From Tillandsia leiboldiana (Eukaryota; Streptophyta; Magnoliopsida; Poales; Bromeliaceae), in NCBI GenBank assembly GCA_029204045.2, contig CM055063.1, positions 46,109,345 through 46,173,344 on the forward strand: a stretch of DNA of 64,000 nt, read 5' to 3'. The notes beneath the pieces are model-generated. The model was not told where the DNA came from. It did no database searches and worked only from the letters and a program-made list of their open reading frames with translations. How positions within the stretch are numbered: position 1 is the stretch's first letter; each line of letters opens with the position of its first letter. Position numbers and translations under genes: made by a program. Positions 57,623-64,000 of the stretch are shown here, piece after piece.

Positions 57623-57743
57623 GGGATTCAAGAAACTGGCAAAGCAAAACAAGAGTTTGAGAGGGAGATTGCAGGATCTCGAAGAAGATGCAAAAAGGGC
57701 ATCTTCTCTCTCAAACGCTCTTGAAGTGGAAAGGGATAATCTG
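57623..57743 (+). pseudogene. Copia gag C-terminal coiled-coil relic
   Basis: In a different frame from the gag above, the sequence reads RGRLQDLEEDAKRASSLSNA followed by LEVERDNL, a heptad-like coiled coil found in long Copia gags of the SIRE type. It is broken off at 57744, where LTR C3 begins. Confidence 0.65.
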
Positions 57744-60700
57744 TGTAAGAACTCGAAACATTTTATTTTAATGATTAGTCTAAAGGTGATTTTTGACCTG
57801 GTTTTTGAATTCAAAAGACCTATGTTGATTTATTTAGTCAATTGCCAGTGTGCGAGTTGCACGTTTTACGAGACAAAAAGGCTACTTTCCAATCCGGACA
57901 TGATCTTGGAAATCTGAGTTGACCGTTGCGATCGTCTCGTCGAACTGAGCGAGATTCATATTCAGCACTTTTCGATCTGACGGTCGGATCTTCCAGAATT
58001 CAACTAAGAAGTGGACGAATCTCGCGACCAATGTAACAGTGTCCTCTGTGCACAGTGCACTTAAGTGAGTTACTGTAGATGAACAGTAACCGTGGTTTTC
58101 GAGACCCGACGAATACAACATGACTAATTCACTGTTCGGAATCCGAATATAGTGATCCAGGTAGTCATTTCGAACGGTTTCGATGTTCTGAATGCAGTGG
58201 CGCAGTCGAAAATTCTGTTTGAACGACTCTGGAATCTCGAAAAGCGCGAGAAACTGTATTTTGACCCAGTTAGTATGGACCGAGATTTTATCCGGCAGTT
58301 TCGCGAAAATCAGAAATCGCTACCATGATAGGTCTCGTCGAGCCGGACGTCATGGCGCAGTCCATTTTCCGTTTCGACAACCGGATCGCCTCGGAAAGCG
58401 TGAAACAAGGCAAAAATGGTGTTAATTTGCACATTAGACCCTAGTGAATCTGCCTCGAAATGCGTGCCACTGCTGGAGAGGGGACCTAAATGTAAGAGTG
58501 AGCTGCTGTTAAGGGCCCCAACTCTAAATGTCTTAAGGAGAGGGACTAAAAGGCAAATATGCCGTATACACTATAAGGATATAGCTCGGGTTAGGGTTCC
58601 TTAAACCCTAACCCTGCAGCACGAGCCCCCAGCCGCAACCCAACTCCTTCCTCTCCATCAGCCGCACTCCCCGGAAGTCCCGCACCGGCCGCCGCTCCCC
58701 GTGCCGGAAAAGCAAGATCAAGAAGAGCTTGACCTCGGAATTTGGAGAGGAAGGTGTGGGGAGGGATTCAAGTTGACAAATTCCCTTCTGAAGAGTCCCT
58801 CGTGGTGCTGCAACCGAGCTGGGTTGGATCCGCCGCCGACCGCCGCCGTGCGCCGCCGCGGGACAACACCCTCTTCCACAATGTTTTCGGCGAAGGTGAG
58901 TTCTTGGGACTTTTATTTTAGTCTCGGGTTTTGGGCATGGCCATTGTGTTGCTGGACGTCGAGGAGGTCGTCCTGTTGCAGGACGAGCCGAAGGCCGCCG
59001 TCCCGATCGCCGGCGGGAGCCATCCTCGCCGGATTATCGTTTTCCCTTGACCGATCGCAGGCTCGGGGCTTCATGCCGGCCGTGTAAACACAAGATCAGC
59101 ACCGTTGATCCTTGTCCCCTAGTCGACTGAAAGCTTCTCCCAAGATCTGGGGTTGATCAGACCAGGATCCATCCCGACAGGCCGAGACCCTAGAAACGGG
59201 TGAAGTAAGTTGCGTCGCCGGAATTCCTCCGTCCGGCGCCGCCGCGGCCCGTCGCGGCGCCGGCCACCACTGCACGAGCGGCGGGGTGTTGGGACAGAGC
59301 CTTTGGTCCGGGTAGCACCTGCCCGGAAGCCGCCGCGCCGGAAACCACCATTAACAACCTTGAAGCCCCTCCGAGCTTCGCCGGCGCTGCCTTGCCGACG
59401 CTCCCGGACATCGGAGAAACCGCCCAGGTGAGCTTCCTTGGTCCCTAGGAGCCTCCCCATCACCTTGCATGCAGGGTTTACCGTAGGGCTTCTACCCTCT
59501 ACAGCTGCACCCGAGACTGCATTCGAGCCCCCACCTCCGGCCATCTCCGGCGGCCTGGGCTCCGGCCACCCGTACAGGTATGACCTAAACCCTATTTAGG
59601 GGACCCCCTGATTTTATTTGGGTCGAGCGACCCTTGGAATTAACTCTAAAAGCTTGCACCGATCGAATTACCTATTGTTAGGTTGGTCATGCCGGCCGCC
59701 GCCGCCTCCGGCCGCCGGGCTCTACCCAACATGGATCAGTCCTCATCTGGGACCCCCAGGAGCTAATGCTGCTCACCTTGGTGCTGACAGAGCAAGGTTG
59801 CATTGGAGCTTCACCAATCCGAGCTCTAGCCAATTTTTCGGGTGTTGCTCGGCCACTGTTCCGGCCGATCTCCGGCAAGCCTCAGGTGAGCCTCATCACC
59901 TTTAAGCCCTTACTGAATATGCCATGCTCTATTTGGACCTCATTTGATTAAGCATAAACAAAGTTTAAGCATAGTAGTAAATTGGACTCTAAAAGGTTAT
60001 GGGCCAACTTCGCCCTCGGGGTCCCGTGCCAACCAAATTGGTGAGCACGGGCTTTGTCTCGTCTTGCTGAACGCGCTGAAACTCGCCACGTAGTTTTTTT
60101 TGGGACTTCTAGATGTTAAGATCAAGGCAAAATAGTGCAATTAACATAAAGAGTTAAAGAGCTAACTTTGCTCTCGGGTTTCGCGTTGACCCAAATGGTG
60201 AGCACGGGGTCTGTTTCATCAAAGGTGACGCGCTGAAAGTACGGCGCAGCTTTTGGACCCCCGAATTTCAAGAACGTGCCGAAAACGGGCCGGAATATAA
60301 GCTAATTATGGCAATTTAAAAGCTGTTAGGGACCTAAATGCAATTTAGACACATATGCTGACTCTAGATAGTGTTTTACAACCACTGGACATTTTGTTAG
60401 AGTCCCGTAGACTCTCGTTGATCGGGAATCGGGCTTCGTTCGATAAAACGGCTGTATCGAACCGTATTAGAGAGCACGTTACTATTGTGTCGTCGGGATG
60501 GGTCGTGCGAGTTTATTATTGACTAGAGCTGCTTATACAGGGCCCAGTTGTCAGCACCAGCCTCCCGGTAGTCTAGCGGAGTTCGGGATCGGCCTACATT
60601 CAGGTGGGTTCCATTTTCTTGGTCCTAGCATCTAACTCTATCATATTTGACGGGGTCAATTCTAGGTACTACTGGGGTTAAATATTGAGGGGGTGATAGC

Positions 60701-62033
60701 TTATGCATGTTAATGGGTTTCGTCATAATGTTTAGCGTCGGTCTTCCGACGGTCGTTTTCCTTTTGATAATTACATGTCTGGCGGGCTACATTCGAGTGC
60801 ACCTATTACTGCCTTTACTTTGATTATACATGATAGCGGGTTACTTTCGATCGCATGTTACGGCTTACTTTTGAGTATATATGTTGTCGTTTCACTTTTG
60901 TTATATATATTATGATGCTGACATGATGAGGTTATGGTACTTGGCTGGCGAGGCTCGCAAACGCTCGCCAACACGCGCAGTCGCGGTTTGGCCACCGCAA
61001 AGGGTGCGCTTTTCGGAAAAGTGGTCTCTGACCCGTGTATACCCCACGAGGTGACGTAGTGGGGCCCTTATTAGTGGTGGGGTTGAGGCGCCGAGGTGCG
61101 AGCGGTGCGACCCGTCGGTTTAGTTGTCCGGCGGGCGGGTTTCTGCAGGTACGGTGCGGGCCGTCGTGTTAGTTGTCCGACGCGTCCGGGTATTACAGAT
61201 ACAGGTGTACAGGTTGCTTTTCCTCCTTGAGGGGGGGGGGTGGTTTTTCCGTCTTCGTCACGGTTTGTTTTATTACATTCTCCTGCTCTACTCTTTTACG
61301 TCACTGACATCCCACTTCGTGACAGGGTTCAGGCGGGGGGAAGAGGTAGGCGTTGGTGAGGACGGGACGGAGAGCAGCTGGGTCGCTGGGGACCTCGAAC
61401 TATATTTCTCTTTCATTCGGCGCTCATTGCATTGTAGTTATGTGAGAGGTTGCGATACCCTCGTGGGGTCGCGGCGTGGCTGTCGGTTACGGGTTGCATT
61501 TAGTGCCCCTTGGGCGTACTATGCCTCTATTTCCTTGGCGTTTGAAAATCAAAAGGGAAAAGTCAAAGAAAGATTGCGAAAACTGTTTTAAAATCTAAGT
61601 AGTAATGTGTGGGCGGTTTCAAAACACAATGTGTGGATATGGATTGCGAAAGGGATTTTCACAAATTTGGTGTCGGGTGGGCCCCATTTTCAAAACTGGG
61701 GATTTATCCTGTCAAATTGATCGGCCATATGTGTTTCTTGTATGTTCTTTCTTGTATTAGTAGAATGCTGGTTGTTGGTTGAATGACTGTTGTGATTGAT
61801 TGGTTGCGTATGTTGGAACATGTACCGAACGCTACGCCGTGCACGTACAGGGGAGACTCTGCCCGTTTGCAGAGTGACCATGTATGTGTGGCGGGTCTGG
61901 GCACGTGGCGGGGAAGAGGGGTTCCCTTTTTAAACAAAAAAAAAAAAAAAAAAAAACAAAAAAAAAAATTTACACGTCAAATATTCAAACTTTTATGAAT
62001 CGTTTCCGCTAAAACAAAACCCCGGGCGTGACA
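57744..62033 (+). repeat. Family C 5' LTR, 4.29 kb (C3)
   Basis: Starts TGTAAGAACTCG inside the Copia gag and ends CCCCGGGCGTGACA. Islands shared with C1 and C2: CGATCTGACGGTCGGATCTT (57973) and GGTCTCGTCGAGCCGGACG (58330). Donor-like sites lie at 58896, 59428, 59578, 59885 and 60604. The last 1.1 kb resembles the end of LTR E (CGGTTTGGCCACCGCAAAGG near 60985; GGAGACTCTGCCCGTTTGCA near 61853). A 20-plus A tract follows at 61936. No gene is seen; GC-rich parts at 58800-59900 are open by composition. Confidence 0.82.
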
Positions 62034-62690
62034 GATTAAATGGTATCAGAGAGTTCTTTCAATCACAACAATTAGTGGCCGACATCCGTGGACAACCCTC
62101 AAATGCCTACATACGAATGAAATGGGTAAGGCATATAGAAGGTAGAACGCGAGTGATCGGGGGAGCGGGGGGAAAAGTATATGTCCCGTTTTCTAGGATT
62201 AGTGGTTAAGTGCTATACTAGCGGAGTCTAGAACTAACTTGTGGGGTGTGTGAGTACGGTTTAAGTTTTGTTCTCGTTTTAGCTCGGTTGTCGCGTTATG
62301 TAGTTGTTGCTTGGCTCGTGTAGTAGGTTGTTGTGGGGGTCTTGGGATTCCCCCTGGGGTTGAGAAAAGAGACCACCGGGACTAGCAAATCTGTTCGTTG
62401 GGCTGGATTCTTCCTGTTGTTGAGCGGACCTAGAGCTTTAACTACTCCTAGTGGGGAATGTGACCGTTGGTCTGGGAGGTACGCAGCTCGGATCAGGTAT
62501 GGTGCTTGGAAGGGCAAGGAGTGGGGAACTACGAGCGGTAGAGGCTAATCAGAGGTCGCAACCCCCTTGGGTGCCAAGACGGAAGTAGGACCGTGCTCAT
62601 GGGTTGTCGCACAGCTCCCCATGACCAAGGATATTCTTGAGGTTTTGGGTTGCGACGTTTGTGATTGTGAGCAGTACAGANNNNNNNNNN
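62034..62690 (+). mobile_element. Element C3 primer-binding site and deleted interior, with a 10-N gap
   Basis: TGGTATCAGAG at 62041-62051 follows the LTR end by 7 bp. The next 600 bp shows no readable gag; a short region at 62540-62680 is anonymous. Ten N occupy 62681-62690, immediately before an RT fragment, so the interior is probably collapsed or deleted here. Confidence 0.7.
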
Positions 62691-62940
62691 ACAGTAATGC
62701 CGTTCGGGCTCACAAATGCCCCGGCAGTGTTCATGGACATGATGAACAGGGTATTCAAACCCTTCCTGGACTTATTCGTGGTGGTCTTCATCGACGATAT
62801 CCTCATCTACTCCCGTACAGACGAGGAACATGAAGGACATCTGCGCACAGTCCTCCAGACCCTACGGGAACAGAAACTCTACGCCAAACTCAAAAAGTGT
62901 GAGTTTTGGCTCCGTGAGGTCGGCTTCTTAGGGCACGTAA
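62691..62940 (+). pseudogene. Gypsy reverse transcriptase fragment of element C3
   Basis: About 83 codons from TVMPFGLTNAPAVFMDMMN to LGHV. They include the catalytic motif FIDDILIYS (the YXDD box with F for Y, usual in Gypsy) and the downstream YAKLKKCEFWL and VGFLGHV motifs. RT copies element RNA into DNA. The 5' part lies beyond the N run and the 3' part is cut by LTR D3 at 62941. Confidence 0.93.
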
Positions 62941-64000
62941 TGTGGTGACCCGGATCTTTGCAGGGCTTCTACAGTGTGACCAGCAGCTTCTGGAAGCCTA
63001 CGTGGCATGTCGGCGGTGTTCGCGCGCCAGTTTGGACACAAGAGATGGACTAGGGGCTTAAAATGGATCTCGTAGGTAATCGGGGGACCCCATCGGATGT
63101 TTAGAAGAGTTTATGCGAGGAGTGGATATCAAATTTAGGCTCGGCGCGGAATTCGGATTAAAAATACCTTTCCGGGAGCCTCCGGCAAATTATAGGATTG
63201 GAATTTGGCAAAATGGACGCCGGATTTGGAATTAGCGCGCGAAAACGGTCAAGATGGGCTATTTACTTGTATTTTTCGGAGCTTGCTACAGTAAATTTAC
63301 TGTTCATCGCCGGAACAGTGTTTCCGGCGATCGCCGGCGGCGGTTGGCGGCGGCGGGCAGCGGCGGAAGGCGGCGGAAGACGCTCGGGCAGGCGGCGCGC
63401 GGGGGCGCGGTCAGGTGCGCGGTCCACGCGGCCGTCGTGCACCCGAGGAAGGGACACGTGGCAGGTTCTCACTAGTCGGTGTTGTGGTCTGGGTTCACGG
63501 AGCAGGCCGGTGGTGCACGGTAGACCGGGTGGACACGTGGCGTGAGGTAGTTGGTCCGGTGTTGTGCTCCCGGTCCACGCAATCGGTGGAGTTGTTGACT
63601 GGGGCAGGTGGCCGTACGGCGGGGCAGGTGGCCGTACGGGCCCGGGTCAGCCGCGACGTGCGCGGTCCACGGCGCGACGTGCGCGGTGCACGGGTTGCCG
63701 GGCCACGTGTCGCGTCGCCATTTGCGGGCGCAGGTGCACCGGGTGCAGTGGGGCCCGGGGGAGTAGTGGACTGGGCTGTGTGGTGGACCGGGCCGCACTG
63801 TGCGCGCCCGAAACTTGGGGGGCCGGGCCGCACTGTGCGCGCCCGAATTCGGGCGGACCGGACCGGGCGCCGGGAAGTTGGGACAGGATGGGAATTTTCC
63901 CAATTGTTTTCTTCAGCCTATAAATAGGCAGCCCGAGCCCTCTTTTCTGCTCTTTTTCTCTCAGCCCTTGCAAGATCTCCCCGAGCTCCCTTCTTGGAAG
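62941..64000 (+). mobile_element. LTR D3 (Gypsy, related to T and D1), 5' part to window end
   Basis: Starts TGTGGTGACCCGGATC directly after the RT codons for LGHV. The conserved U3 segment is at about 63200-63285. CACGTG sites are at 63455, 63534 and 63704. A GC-rich stretch with GGCGGCGG words (63330-63410) and repeated GGCCGCACTGTGCGCGCCCG units (63788, 63829) precede a TATA-like box at 63919. It runs off the window. Long open frames (63198-63545, 63415-63927) are GC-driven. Confidence 0.8.
63919..63927 (+). promoter_or_regulatory. TATA-like box of LTR D3
   Basis: TATAAATAG in CAGCCTATAAATAGGCAG, 210 bp after the last CACGTG. Same spacing logic as LTR T. Confidence 0.65.

Noticed and set aside
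61124..61591. 155-codon frame near the end of LTR C3
   Set aside because: Anonymous sequence within the LTR, with no domain. The equivalent region of LTR E does not keep the frame.
62567..62833. 88-codon frame spanning the 10-N gap
   Set aside because: It is out of frame with the clear reverse transcriptase at 62691-62940 and crosses unknown bases.

Overview
This window is heterochromatic plant nuclear DNA. It holds a 5S ribosomal RNA gene array next to a deeply nested stack of LTR retrotransposons, and I find no host protein-coding gene. The evidence for a plant is the 5S consensus, the TGGTATCAGAGC primer-binding sites complementary to initiator tRNA-Met, chromodomain-type Gypsy polyproteins of the Tekay/Del kind, and a Copia gag with a zinc knuckle. 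The species cannot be named from this sequence; a large-genome angiosperm is likely.

Layout. Positions 1-1510 are the 5' end of a minus-strand long LTR (family C) abutting the array. Positions 1511-11390 are ten 5S units of 958-1009 bp, each a 120-bp gene plus an AT-rich spacer, and every copy departs from the usual plant consensus. A 100-N gap follows. From 11491 rightwards everything is retroelement.

The left nest reads as follows, oldest to youngest. A Gypsy element T (its RNase H, integrase and chromodomain lie at 27785-29651, its 3' LTR at 29710-32851 plus 42493-42551) was hit by minus-strand Gypsy B (21311-27784). B was hit by a Copia LTR (20683-21310, minus), which appears to have been hit by Gypsy A (11491-20682). 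Independently, the 3' LTR of T was hit by minus-strand Gypsy E (32852-42487), bounded by a perfect AATAC target-site duplication. E has two near-identical 3.3-kb LTRs around a gutted interior lacking protease and most of reverse transcriptase.

The right cascade begins with LTR X (42552-45664 and 50207-51093), apparently split by a solo LTR of family C (45665-50206) and followed by a degraded gag region. LTR D1 enters that region at 52279. A Copia element (LTR 55114-56359, gag 56393-57622) enters D1. A second family C LTR (57744-62033) with primer-binding site and a reverse-transcriptase fragment enters the Copia gag. LTR D3 (62941 to the window end) enters the reverse transcriptase.

The most interesting signal is inside the very long (3-4.5 kb) Gypsy LTRs. 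Several families carry ordered short modules ending in strong AG|GT(A/G)AG or AG|GTGGGTT donor-like sites. Three divergent LTRs (T, X, D1) contain an exon-like module of exactly 96 bp between a CCTACAG-type acceptor and an AG|GT donor. The same LTRs have clusters of CACGTG G-boxes upstream of TATA-like sequences. Together these suggest that the LTRs are built like stress-type promoters driving a spliced non-coding leader. This is inference and needs RNA data.
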